Translations under genes and position numbers: made by a program | Part shown: positions 1-10,600 of the stretch, piece by piece | Numbering within the stretch: the stretch's first letter is position 1 | Layout of the letters: every line of letters begins with the position of its first letter | The notes under the pieces: generated by a model | What the model saw: the letters and a program-made list of their open reading frames with translations, nothing else | The model's database searches: none | What the model was told of the DNA's origin: nothing | Assembly: GCF_012295525.1 (NCBI RefSeq) | Contig: NZ_CP051167.1 | Coordinates: 310,001-374,000, forward strand | Origin: Oxynema aestuarii AP17 | GTDB taxonomy: Bacteria > Cyanobacteriota > Cyanobacteriia > Cyanobacteriales > Laspinemataceae | Length of the DNA: 64,000 nucleotides | Direction: 5' to 3'

Positions 1-1
1 T

Positions 2-697
2 CGGGTTCAAGCGCAAAAGGCGCTGTCCCGAAAGATGAACGGTTCTAATAATCGGCACGAACCACGGCTCAAAGTCGCTAACTTGCAAGCCGAAATTGCC
101 GATCCCCGCAACAGCTTTCTTCACAAACTCACAACTCAATTGGTGCGCGACAATCAAGCGATCTCCATTGAGGATTTGGCGGTGAAGAACGGGCTCAAAA
201 ACCGCAACTTGGCACAACCCATTTCGGATGCCAGTTGGGGTGAATGGGTTAGGCAGCTTACCTCCAAAAGCGAGTGGTACGGTCGGGAACTGCTCAAAAT
301 TGACCGTTGGTTCCCATCCTCGAAACGCTGCTCGAACTGCGAGCAGGACGTCGAACGACTGCATTTGAATGTTCGGGAATGGAAATGTCCTGAATGTGGG
401 CATGAACATGACCGGGACGTAAACGCTGCTATCAATGTCTTGGCCGCCGGGCAAGCGGTGTCAGTCTGGGTCGCGACCGTAAGACCTGAAGAGACTAAAT
501 CTCGCTTATGCTGGTGCTACGAAGCAGAAACTCAGATCGTAAGGTCTGGGAATCTGGGCGCCTTTAGGCCGGAGAGGATGTCAAATTGGGGGATCGACGA
601 ACTAGCCAGTTACGCCGAACTCCCTCAAGGCGCAAGGAAAGATCGAGGGGTCCTCTTCAGAATAAGGCCAACCCGAACGGGTGCAAACCCAAAGTGA
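2..697 (+). CDS. tnpB: TnpB-type (IS200/IS605 OrfB) protein, 5' partial, frameshifted tail
   Basis: RNA-guided nuclease of the IS200/IS605 accessory type. The reading frame is open from the window edge, so the N-terminal half and first RuvC motif lie outside. Visible are the RuvC-II region (SIEDLAVKN, with the catalytic Glu), a four-Cys zinc finger (CSNC...CPEC) and RuvC-III (DRDVNAAINV). The usual family tail, ending KQKLRS then stop, is found in the +1 frame and would stop at 540-542. A 1-nt indel near 500 therefore probably extends the protein with about 60 unrelated residues to 697. No tnpA is visible. The nuclease core looks intact; the tail is not native. Identity is confident, exact 3' end is not. 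Confidence 0.85.
   Translation, partial: RVQAQKALSRKMNGSNNRHEPRLKVANLQAEIADPRNSFLHKLTTQLVRDNQAISIEDLAVKNGLKNRNLAQPISDASWGEWVRQLTSKSEWYGRELLKIDRWFPSSKRCSNCEQDVERLHLNVREWKCPECGHEHDRDVNAAINVLAAGQAVSVWVATVRPEETKSRLCWCYEAETQIVRSGNLGAFRPERMSNWGIDELASYAELPQGARKDRGVLFRIRPTRTGANPK
550..584 (+). mobile_element. Degenerate right end of the tnpB element
   Basis: Just after the native tnpB stop comes a small hairpin around CCTTTAGG followed by GAGGATGTCAA. This resembles the right-end hairpin and end sequence of cyanobacterial IS200/IS605-type elements, which also forms the 3' part of the TnpB guide RNA. The stem has mismatches. The end near 584 is inferred from this resemblance. Confidence 0.4.
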
Positions 698-978
698 TGA
701 AGCCGATCTCAGAGGACTCAACTCTGTGCATTTCGCCCTGCGCGAAACTCACCGCTTGCTCGTTACGTCTACCCTCCTATAAAGAAATGGGTCAAACAGC
801 ACGGCAGGATGTCCGCACCGAACCGCAGCTCGTCGATCGCACGCTCGATAATTTATCAACTTTGTCGGGGCGCGATCTGTTCGGGAAGAGCGGTTCGACC
901 ACTTTCTCCGAACGGAATACTGGCTATAGCGTCCCTGTCCGAGCAACATAAGGAAATTCACCCAAAGGCTACACGATC

Positions 979-1794
979 GTGATTTGGAGAAAATCCCCCC
1001 TAAATTTGTTTTCCCTCGCGGCGCTGTTATCCCTTTCCCTATGGGGTACGCTTGCCTTCCCCACCCGCAGCCGCGCCCATAGCGCTCCCCCTTCGGGGGC
1101 GATCGCCCAAGAGTTACCCACGGACTGGAATGCCGCCCCCTTCGACCCTCCCCAAAGTGGTGCGCCCGGACGGCGCATCGGTGGCGCCACGCGGGGTCTG
1201 TGTCCGCAAAGCGCCCAAAATATCGTGGCCTTAATTCCGCCGACGAACCAAGGGCAAACCCTCTCCCAACATCCGACTTTCTTCTTTTACATTCCCGAGA
1301 TCGTCCCGGCCCAGGACATGCAAATTGAGTTTCTCCTCGAAGACCAATCGAACTGGCAAGACGTCAAAACCGTTTATAAAACCACGATGCCGATTCCCAA
1401 ACAATCCGGGATCGTGGCGATCGCCCTGCCGGATAATGGAGAAAGCGAGGGCTTGGCCGTGGATAAAATTTACAACTGGTATTTCTCGGTAATCTGCGAC
1501 TACAAAAGCTCCGAACCCCATACCCTCTCTACGGGAGGATGGATCGAGCGCGTCGAAACCCCCAACCCGCTCGCTCAAGAACTAGAAATGGCTTCGGCTG
1601 CCGAAAAAGTCGAAATTTACCAAAGAGAACGGCTTTGGTACGATTTGCTCGATACCCTGGCTCAACTCCAAAGCGAAAGCGCCGATAACTCCTCTTGGTC
1701 CGCTCGATGGCAGCAGTTGCTCGATGCGGTCGAACTCGACGATATCGCTAACGCGCCGTTGGTCGAATTGAGTTTCGAGCCAGCGACTCCCTAA
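979..1794 (+). CDS. DUF928 domain secreted protein (copy 1)
   Basis: Cyanobacterial DUF928 protein of unknown function, 271 residues. It starts at GTG 979. An N-terminal hydrophobic stretch (residues about 8-28) looks like a signal peptide. The family signature GAPGRRIGGATRG followed by a Cys-Pro lies near residues 63-76, and a central beta-rich domain ends with a GGWIERVE motif. The C-terminal part, about residues 190-255, is predicted helical (RLWYDLLDTLAQL, ARWQQLLDAV). It is followed 122 bp downstream by a paralogue in the same orientation. In cyanobacteria DUF928 genes are often near CHAT-domain and two-partner-secretion genes, which fits the TpsB at 2776-4590. Its role is probably extracytoplasmic; the function is unknown. 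Confidence 0.85.
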   Translation: MIWRKSPLNLFSLAALLSLSLWGTLAFPTRSRAHSAPPSGAIAQELPTDWNAAPFDPPQSGAPGRRIGGATRGLCPQSAQNIVALIPPTNQGQTLSQHPTFFFYIPEIVPAQDMQIEFLLEDQSNWQDVKTVYKTTMPIPKQSGIVAIALPDNGESEGLAVDKIYNWYFSVICDYKSSEPHTLSTGGWIERVETPNPLAQELEMASAAEKVEIYQRERLWYDLLDTLAQLQSESADNSSWSARWQQLLDAVELDDIANAPLVELSFEPATP

Positions 1795-1916
1795 ATTGAC
1801 TCCTTTGGGGAACACTTCGGGCGATCGATATTCGGAAAGATCGGAACTCAGGGGCTTTCCGTTCGCAAGGCGACGCCAGAGGCGTATCGCCCCTCCTGCA
1901 TTTAAAGGCATAGATC

Positions 1917-2717
1917 ATGGCTTGGAAATTTTTCCACATTTTTGCGACTTGGATTTTTCTTTCGACGGCATTCGGTCTCTCGACCCTCTCCCTCGATTCC
2001 CGACCCGTTCGCGCTCAAGGGACGGTGACGACAGAGTCGGAAGGGTTGACGACGGAATGGAATTCGTTCGAGCCACCGGATCGCGGTACCCCCGGTCGCC
2101 GTGTCGGCGGCGGAACGCGCAGTCGCTGTCCGCGAGCGGCATTGGAGTTGACCGCTCTGGTTCCCGAAACCAATTTAGGACGAACGGTTGCCGCCTATCC
2201 CACGTTATTTTTCTACGTCCCCGGGATTCCCAACTCTTCGGAAAAAGTTGAGTTCGAGTTGGTCGATGCCAACGATCCCGATCGCGTCTTGTACAAAAGC
2301 CTGGTTTCGATTCCGGAACGAGGCGGCACGATCGCCATTTCGGTTCCCGATGACGGCAGCGCTACTCCCTTAGAACCGGATACCTATTACAACTGGTATT
2401 TATCCTTCGAGTGCGATCCCAATATGCTCGTGGGAGGGTGGATCGAGCGCGTGGAACTCACCACCCCCCTCCAAGACGAACTCGAAGCCGCTTCGCCGGG
2501 CGATCGCCTCGCCATTTACGAACGCGAAGGGCTCTGGTACGACCTGCTGGCCGAACTGTTCCAACTGCGACAAGATCGACCCGCCGATCCTCTCCTAGAG
2601 GCACGCTGGCAGCAACTGCTGGCGACGGTCAAACTCGACGATCGCGCCGAGGAACCCCTGCTCGACCTGCCGATGATGCCGTTAGAGGCGCCTGACGCTC
2701 CGAATGAGGAGTTTTAA
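1917..2717 (+). CDS. DUF928 domain secreted protein (copy 2)
   Basis: Paralogue of the preceding gene, 266 residues, starting at ATG 1917. It has a signal peptide (residues about 1-33, ending near VRAQG), the DUF928 signature GTPGRRVGGGTR with the following Cys-Pro, the GGWIERVELT motif and the same helical C-terminal region (GLWYDLLAELFQL, ARWQQLLATVKLDD). Domain order is identical to copy 1, so the pair arose by tandem duplication. It is convergent with the TpsB gene, with 58 bp between stop codons. Molecular function is unknown; export and a cell-envelope role are inferred. Confidence 0.85.
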   Translation: MAWKFFHIFATWIFLSTAFGLSTLSLDSRPVRAQGTVTTESEGLTTEWNSFEPPDRGTPGRRVGGGTRSRCPRAALELTALVPETNLGRTVAAYPTLFFYVPGIPNSSEKVEFELVDANDPDRVLYKSLVSIPERGGTIAISVPDDGSATPLEPDTYYNWYLSFECDPNMLVGGWIERVELTTPLQDELEAASPGDRLAIYEREGLWYDLLAELFQLRQDRPADPLLEARWQQLLATVKLDDRAEEPLLDLPMMPLEAPDAPNEEF

Positions 2718-2775
2718 GGGGGAGCGAGTCCAAATCGCGCGATCGCCTCGTGGCGCCTGCCCTTCCAAGCTGTCG

Positions 2776-4590
2776 TTAAAATTGATAGTTGACATTAAAA
2801 TAAAACCCTTCATCCTGTGCGTTCTCGCCTTTGTCGTCAATCTCGAAAATGGGACGGGCATAGTCGAGGCGTAGGTTGAAGCCGGGAAAGAGTTGCCACA
2901 GCACCCCGACGCCGACCCCTGCTAAAAACGTTTCCCGGGGCAAGCGGTTGGGGTTGTCGTCGTGGTTCCAGACCGTGCCGACATCGAAAAAGGGCGCCAC
3001 TTGAAAAATCGGAATTCCGGACGCATCCCGGGCGATCGCGATCCGGTTTTCTACGGAAAAACGAAACCCATTATCCCCCGATCGCACGTTTTGGCGGTAA
3101 CCGCGCAAGGATTGCCCGCCGCCGATGACGAACTGCTGAGACGAAAGTAACGGATCGGGGGAAAGCTGTACGTCCCCTTGAAGAATTAACAATTGCGCAC
3201 TGCCCAAACGCTGGACGCGCTGGACTTGACCGATCCAACTGAAAAAGCGCCCGTCCGGAATCGGATCGTCATTGGTGGTGGCGTCGAACATCCCAGTCCC
3301 CAAATTGAACAGCGATCGCACCGACCAGGCCCCACTGACATCCCGCCGCAGGTAGTCGAGACCGAATTTCACCACACTGGTGCGGCTAATCCCGTCCTCG
3401 TCGGGTCCGGTCCCGAAGGGAAACGGTTCCCCGTCCACAAAGGTTTGACTTTCCTGGTGCGTAAACCCTAACGAGAGGGCAAATTCCTGCCGGGGCGATC
3501 GCACGAACGGTTGCCGAAAACTAACTTCATATAAATCCGATTCCCCCTCAATATTAAATTCGTCGAACGGTTCCTGGACGATCCCATTCTGATTGGGCGC
3601 CACCCGAAGGGCGATCGTGCCGTTCATCGCATTCACTGGAATCCGATAACTGAAATCGAAGGACTGAGAATCCCCCAATCCAAGATAAGACGTGGCCGAA
3701 ATTTCATCGCCAAACCCGGTTAAATTGCGAAACCGCAGATTCGCCCCCAACCGTTCCGACCCCACACTCGGCGGCGAATAGTTATCGACGCTGAAGCCCC
3801 CACTCCAGGGACTCGCCTCTTGTACCCTAACGGTGAGAATACTCTTCCCTAACTCACTTCCCGCCCGCAAACTCGCTTCGATATTCTCGAATAACGGATC
3901 GATTCGCAACAAGCGCAATCGATCTTCCAAACGCGCCGTATTTAACGGTTGGGTCGCCCCCAACGCCACCCGCGAACGAATGTAACTCTCGCGAACGCGG
4001 TTATTTCCCTCGACTTCGATTTTCTCCAAACTACCTTCGACGATCGTAATCTCGACGACCCCATCTTCAATGGTTTGATCGGCTAAAATCGCGCGGGAGG
4101 TAATATAACCGCGATCCAGATATAACTGGGTGATGCGATCGGCCACTTCCCTCAATTCTTCCAGCGTCACCGATCGCCCCTCTACGGAAGCTGCGATTTC
4201 GTCAATTTCCGACGCTTCTAACACCGTCGATCCACTCACGCGGACTTCGCGGATTTCGATTTGAATCCCACTCTCGGGAGGTTCGCCTTCCGGGGTCGGC
4301 GGTTCGAGGACGGGTTCTTCTTCCTCCGGGGTCGTCGGTTCCGCCTCCGGTAGGGGTTCGATCGGTTGCTGGGTCGGCGGTTCGGGGGGCGGCGTCTGGG
4401 CGAGGTTCCCGGAGATCTCCAGTTCGCCTCGATGGGATGGCGCGGGAAACGGCGAGGACAATGCGGCGGCGTTCGCTGCCCCCCAGAACGGCACGATCGC
4501 GCAGGTTAAGGCGATCGCGCCCAACCGGATCCGACCATTCCAACCGGAAACAACAGGAGAGTCAGCGATGGTGCGAACGAGGGAACTCAT
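2776..4590 (-). CDS. ShlB/FhaC/HecB-type outer-membrane transporter (TpsB)
   Basis: Outer-membrane beta-barrel transporter of two-partner secretion, 604 residues. Order: signal peptide (about 1-45), a Pro/Glu-rich linker (about 68-105), a POTRA-2 type domain (about 110-185, with YLDRGYITSRA and GVVEITIVEG), a second POTRA region to about 260, then a long beta barrel ending NVNYQF with the C-terminal Phe typical of outer-membrane barrels. SLRGYR near residue 495 corresponds to the family's conserved loop motif (V/I/L-R-G-Y/F). Such proteins export filamentous-haemagglutinin-like TpsA partners, but no TpsA gene is in the window. It lies 72 bp downstream of the giant glycosyltransferase gene on the same strand, so co-transcription is possible. 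Confidence 0.9.
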   Translation of the reverse strand: MSSLVRTIADSPVVSGWNGRIRLGAIALTCAIVPFWGAANAAALSSPFPAPSHRGELEISGNLAQTPPPEPPTQQPIEPLPEAEPTTPEEEEPVLEPPTPEGEPPESGIQIEIREVRVSGSTVLEASEIDEIAASVEGRSVTLEELREVADRITQLYLDRGYITSRAILADQTIEDGVVEITIVEGSLEKIEVEGNNRVRESYIRSRVALGATQPLNTARLEDRLRLLRIDPLFENIEASLRAGSELGKSILTVRVQEASPWSGGFSVDNYSPPSVGSERLGANLRFRNLTGFGDEISATSYLGLGDSQSFDFSYRIPVNAMNGTIALRVAPNQNGIVQEPFDEFNIEGESDLYEVSFRQPFVRSPRQEFALSLGFTHQESQTFVDGEPFPFGTGPDEDGISRTSVVKFGLDYLRRDVSGAWSVRSLFNLGTGMFDATTNDDPIPDGRFFSWIGQVQRVQRLGSAQLLILQGDVQLSPDPLLSSQQFVIGGGQSLRGYRQNVRSGDNGFRFSVENRIAIARDASGIPIFQVAPFFDVGTVWNHDDNPNRLPRETFLAGVGVGVLWQLFPGFNLRLDYARPIFEIDDKGENAQDEGFYFNVNYQF

Positions 4591-4662
4591 AGTTACAGCT
4601 TGTAACGGGGTGGATGAATCAGCGCGTCGGACAGTGAAGCCTGGATGAAGGTGGGGAATCTT

Positions 4663-7600
4663 TCAGCATCCCATCACTCGCATCAGGATCCCTAAAAAAC
4701 GGTTGACCTGTTTTTCCCAACTCCACTGGCGCATCACCTCGGCGGCGGCGCGTCCGCGTTGTCGGGCCGTTTCGCGATCTTGCCAGACTCGTTCGAGGGT
4801 TTCGACCACTTCCTCGACCTCGGACTCGCCCCAGTCGCGCACCCCGGGGAAACGTTCGGTGGGTTTGACCCGTCCTTGCGATCGCAACGGATAACACCAG
4901 TCTTCCCCTATTAAATCTAAATGGCCCGTATTCGCCGAGAGAATCACGGGTAAACCACACGCCATCGTCTCCATCGCCACTAAATTCGTTCCTCCTTCGC
5001 AACGATTGGTAAACACCGCCACGTCTGCCTCGCGCATGATTGGCGGCATCAGATAGTTGGGAATTGCCCCCAAATCGATAAACGACCCTTCCGGTAAGCC
5101 GTTGGCAACTAACCACGCGCCGATTTGCACTCGGCCATCCTTCCCCACCGCAGGCAATCCGGCGACATGTCCGGTGCGATCGAGTCCCGCCATGAATTGG
5201 GGCCAGAAGTTGTGCCACGCGGTCACTAACAGCGCTTCCGGATGGCGCTGGCGAAAGGCTTTAAACGCCGCCACGACAATATCCTGACCTTTGCGATATT
5301 CCAACTTGCCGCCGCTAAAAATAACGAAGCGATCGCCGAATAAATTCGCCTTGGGCGCCGGGTGAAATAAGGTGGGGTCGATCCCTTGCTGGACCGTCAC
5401 CGCGCGATCGAGGCCGTAACTTTGCAAAACTTGGGTATTCCAGCTCGATCCGGTAACAATGGCGTGATATTGCCGCCCCCGTTCCACCATTTCCGGGGTT
5501 AACTCCGTATTTTCAAAGAAAATCGTCCCGATCTGATATTTCCCACTCATCGGTTGATGGGTGGCCAGACTCGACAAGTTATTCCCTAAAGCATGAACGA
5601 TGGGAAAATCGCACCACAAGGATTTCCCCGGATGTTTCGCCAATAACTGCTGTACCTCCTGATAGCGTTCTAAGGCAGGTTGCAGTAGATGACGGTGTAA
5701 GGGATTGTCTACTCCGGTGCGATCGGGTCGCATCAATAACATCGGCTGGAAATTCGGGTTTTTTTCCAGTTGCAAGGTTAAATTTAAGCCGTAAATCCCC
5801 CATCCGGTGATTCCACTCAGTTGCCAAGTGATGCCGAGGCGCAGGGGTCGAGTTGGAACCGGGGGGGTAAGATTGCCTGTCATCTCGATTTCGCTTTGAG
5901 ATGGTTGTTCGGTCACTTGTGCTAATAACGTCGTTAATGCCGCCCCCACGGCTGCGCAGGCGCCGGGCCAATCGCCGAGTTGGGGTTGACGGAAGAGGCG
6001 CGCCGTCGGATACCAGGGACTATCGGCGCGATCGAGGAACCAGCGCGCGTCCGGGACGAAGGGGATTAAGATCCAGGTGGGTTTTCCTAAGGCCCCGGCT
6101 AAATGGGCGACGGCGGTATCGACGGTGACGATTAAATCGAGGTGGGCGATCGCGGCGGCGGTATCGGCGAAATCGTGCAAGTTTGGCGCTAAATCGATAA
6201 GACGATCGCTGGAAGGTTCGACCCCTTTCTGCAAGCTGTACAGTTGCACGCCGGGGCGATCGAGTTGTCCGAGTACGAGATCTAAATCGCACGAGCGCCC
6301 CCGTCGGTCGCCGTAGCGATCGCTCCCCGCCCACACGATGCCAATATTGATACAGTGCGGTTTTGGGCGTCGGCGATCGGGAAACTCGCCCCCGGCAGAT
6401 AAATAAGGAACCTCTGCGGGAATCGTCCCGAGGTCGGTGCCGCACAAGTGGGGCAAACTCATTAACGAGGCTTGGCAGTCGCAGGGGGGTAAGGGGTCGT
6501 CTTCTGAAATAATTTGTGTTGTATTTGCACTGTTTAATCCGGTTTGAAACAGGCGGACGAGAGGCTGCGGACAGCGCACGATCGCCCGTCCCCCCTGTTG
6601 TTCGACGAAAGACAAATAACGAATATATTGCAAACTGTCGCCGAATCCCATTTCCCCATAAAGCAAAATCGTTTTACCATGCAAGGGGGACCCGTCCCAC
6701 CGGGGGCAATCGAGTTGGGGAACTTCGGCATCGGACTGCTGCAAGCGCCATTCGTATTCGGCGAAGCCGCGCCGTAAATCCCCCGCCAGCATAAGGGCAA
6801 AGCCGAGATTGGCGTGAAGGTCCGCGCGGTCGGGGGCGAGGGAAATCCCCCGTTCGTAAACGGCGATCGCCTCGGAGACTTTATTTTGTTCGAGCAAGGT
6901 ATTGCCCAAGTTGTGATACGCCTTGAGATAGTCGGGGGCGATCGCGATCGCCTGTCGGTAATGGGCGATCGCCCCCTCCCCATCCCCTCTTTTTTTCAGC
7001 GCATTGCCGAGATTGTAATAGGGCGCCGGGCGATCGGGAACTAAGGTGACGATCTGGCGCCATTGGGCGATCGCCCCTTCCAGATTCCCCGCATTTTGCA
7101 ATGTATTCGCCTGTTGAATTAACTGATTCACCCTTTGAGCGAGATCTGGCTGTTGCTGCAGTTGTCGCAATGCGGCGACGACGCGATCGAGGGTTTCCGT
7201 CCAGTTTCCCGGTTCTGTCTGGCGGAATAAGCGCGCGGTCGGATACCAGGGGCTATCGTCGCGATCGCCCAACCAGCGCCAATCGGGGGCGAGTCCCAAG
7301 ACAATCCAAACGGGTTTACCCAAGGCCCCGGCTAAATGGGCGACGGCGGTATCGACGGTGACGACTAAATCGAGTTGGGCGATCGCGGCGGCGGTCTCGG
7401 TAAAATCGTGCAAGTCTGGCGCTAAATTATGGATGGGTTCGGGAAAGCTTTCTAAATCTTTTTCCCGTTCTCCCTTCTGTAAACTGTAAATTTCGCAATG
7501 GGGGATACTCCACAATTTGCGAAAATCTGCAAGTTTTGCCGAACGGTGGCGATCGTGGGTATGTTGGGGATTGCCCGCCCAGACGAGGCCGATTTTGAAA

Positions 7601-10600
7601 GCGTCGGATCGGGGAAGTTGTAACCCAGTCGGCGAGGGATGCAGGTAGGGAATATTGGCCCGAATGCGATCCGCCGTCGTTCCCAAAATGCGGGGCAAAC
7701 TCATCAAGGGGGCGCGAAAGTCGCACTGGGGGAGGGGGTCGCCAAAGGCGATCGCGCGATCGACCCCATCGGCGGTTTGGCACAATTTCACCAACGGTTT
7801 GGGAACCAAAACGATCGCCCGTCCCCCGTGGGTCGCGACGAGGGAGGCGTAGCGGACGAACTGAATCGCGTCACCCATCCCCTGTTCGGCGTACAGCAAG
7901 ACGGTTTCTCCCTGTAAGGGGGAACCGTCCCAGAGGGGCAAGGATTGGGGGGCGCGATCGATCGCCCCGTCCAACCGCCAACGCCACTCGTACTCGGCGA
8001 AACCGCGCCGGAAGTCCCCAGAAACGAGTAAACTCATGGCGAGGTTAACGTGGGCGTCGGTAAAGTTGGGGTCGATTTGTAGGGCGTTTTGATAGCAGGC
8101 GATCGCCGCGTCGGTTTGGTTGAGGGCTTGGTAAACGTTGCCTAAATTAATGTAAGGGTCGAGATAGTTGGCGCGACGGTCGATTGCGGCGCGGTAGGCG
8201 GCGATCGCGCGGTCGAATTCGTACTCGTCGGCGAGGGTATTGCCTAAATTGTTATAGGCTTCGCCGTAATCGGGCTGGAGGGCGATCGCCTGTTCGTAGG
8301 CGGCGATCGCCTCTCGGGAATCGCCATGATGCTGCAAGGCATTGCCCAAGTTGTAATACGCTTGCGGGTGATGGGGTTCGGCGGCGATCGCCCCCCGGTA
8401 CGCCGCGATCGCCTCTGACCAGCGTTCGGCGTCGAAAAGGGCGTTCCCTAAGTTGTAATGGGCGGCGGCGAGGTCGGGTTGCAAGTTTACCGCTTTTTCT
8501 AACAGGGCGATTGCCCGTTCGTGTTGCCCTTTTTGTCGCAACAGCGATCCTAAATTGATATAGGGAAGGGCGAAGGTTCGATCGGCGGCGATCGCTCGTT
8601 CGTAATTGGCGATCGCCCCGTCGATCTCTCCCCGGTAATGGGCGATCGTTCCTAAGAGTTGCCAGGCTTGGGGATTGTCGGAATTCCCCTCTAAAAGCTG
8701 CTGACAAAGGGTTTCGGCGCGATCGTAATCCCGATTTTGGCAGGCTTGGCGGGCGTCGGCGATCGCCCGTTCGACGTCGGACGCGGGCGCGGTCGGCGTC
8801 GGGGAGATCGCCGAGACATCCTGGGGACGGGCGGCGAATGCGCCCAGTTCGTCGATGGCGCGATCGAGAACGTCGTCCCATTCGTTCAAGCGCTTTTGAC
8901 GAAATATCCGCATGGTTGGATACCAGGGCGTGGTCTCCCCTAAGCGCAACCAGCGCCAATCGGGAGACAGACCGAGTAACAGCCATACGGGTTTTCCGAG
9001 GGATCCGGCGACGTGGGCGACGGCGGTATCGATGGTAATCACGAGATCGAGGTGGGCGATCGCGGCGGCGGTCGTGTCGAAATCGTGCAAGTCCGGCGCT
9101 AAATCGATAATATTTTCAAAGTTTGCCCAGCGATCGCCGAGTTCGTCGGATCCTTTTTGCAAACTAAAATAAGTGATTCCGGGAACGTGTAACAGGCGCG
9201 AAAATGCCTCGAACGACAGGGAACGATAGCGATCGCTCGGATGGTTTGGGTTCCCCGCCCAAACGAGTCCGACGTTGAGTGTATTTGTCTGGGGGAGTTT
9301 GGGGTGAGAAAACCGCGTTTGTGGCTTTAAATAGGGTATTTTTGCCGGAATAGTCTTTAAATCGGTTTTAAATAAGCGCGGCAAACTCATTAAGGGCGCC
9401 CAAAGGTCGAATTCGGGCAAGCGATCGCCGTAAGCATAGAGGCGATCGATGCCTTCGACGGATTGGAGTAAACGCCGTAAGGGCGGCTGAACGAGGGCGA
9501 TAACCCGGGCGCCGTTCCCCGCAACTAAGGGCGCGTAGCGGATGAATTGGACTGTATCGCCGAGTCCTTGTTCGGCAAATAAGAGAATGGTTTGGCCCTG
9601 GATCTCGGATCCGTCCCAGAGAGGGACTTTAAAATCGGGCAGTTGGGGACCGTCTTTGACCCGCCACCGCCATTCGTACTCGTCCCACCCGGGGTTAAAT
9701 TCTCCCTGGAGTAACAAGGCGACGCCGAGGTTGTTGTGGGCTTCGCCGTAGTCGGGATCGAGGCGCAAGGCTTGGCGGTAGCAGGCGATCGCCCCGTCGA
9801 TGTCGCCGGAATCTTGCAGGGCAAAGCCGCGATTGTTGTGGGCTTTGGCGTAGTGGGGATCGGCGGCGATCGCGCGGTCGTAGCAGGCGATCGCTCCGTC
9901 TAAATCGCCATTTTTCTGCAATAACAAGCCCCAATTGTTATAAGCTTCTGCATGGTCGGGCTTGCGGGCGATCGCTTCTCGATACGCCGCGATCGCCCCG
10001 TCGCGATCGCCCGCTTCGGCGAGGGCGTTGGCGAAATTGTAGTAAAGAGGGACGGCGAAGGGGTCTTTTTCTCTCAACCCGGCGATTCCCTGGCGGTAAC
10101 AGGCGATCGCCTCCGCCAGTTTCCCTGTTTCTTTTAACAACATTCCCAAATTGGTCAACGCGGTGAGGTGGTGGGGATGCTGTTGCAAAATTTGGCGGTA
10201 GAGGGTCGCCGCTTCGTCGAGAAATCCTCCTTGATGGCGCGCGATCGCCCCTTCTAAGGAGTTTTGGAGGGAAATAGACGGTTCGGCTTCTCGGTTCACA
10301 GGTGGACTCGCGCGATCGACGGCGCCAGGGTGAAAAACTTCGGGGGGGAACAGTTGACGTAACGCTACTTTAACTCGGTCGAACAAGTCGCGCCAATCCC
10401 CCGGTTGAGATTGACGAAAAAGGCGCGCGGTCGGATACCAGGGGCTATCGTCGCGATCGTGCAACCAGCGCCAATCCGCAGCAAACGGCAGTAAAATCCA
10501 GACGGGTTTAGCCAAGGCCCCGGCTAAATGGGCGACGGCGGTATCGACGGTAATGACTAAATCGAGGGTTCGGACGATCGCCGCCGTATCGGCAAAATCG

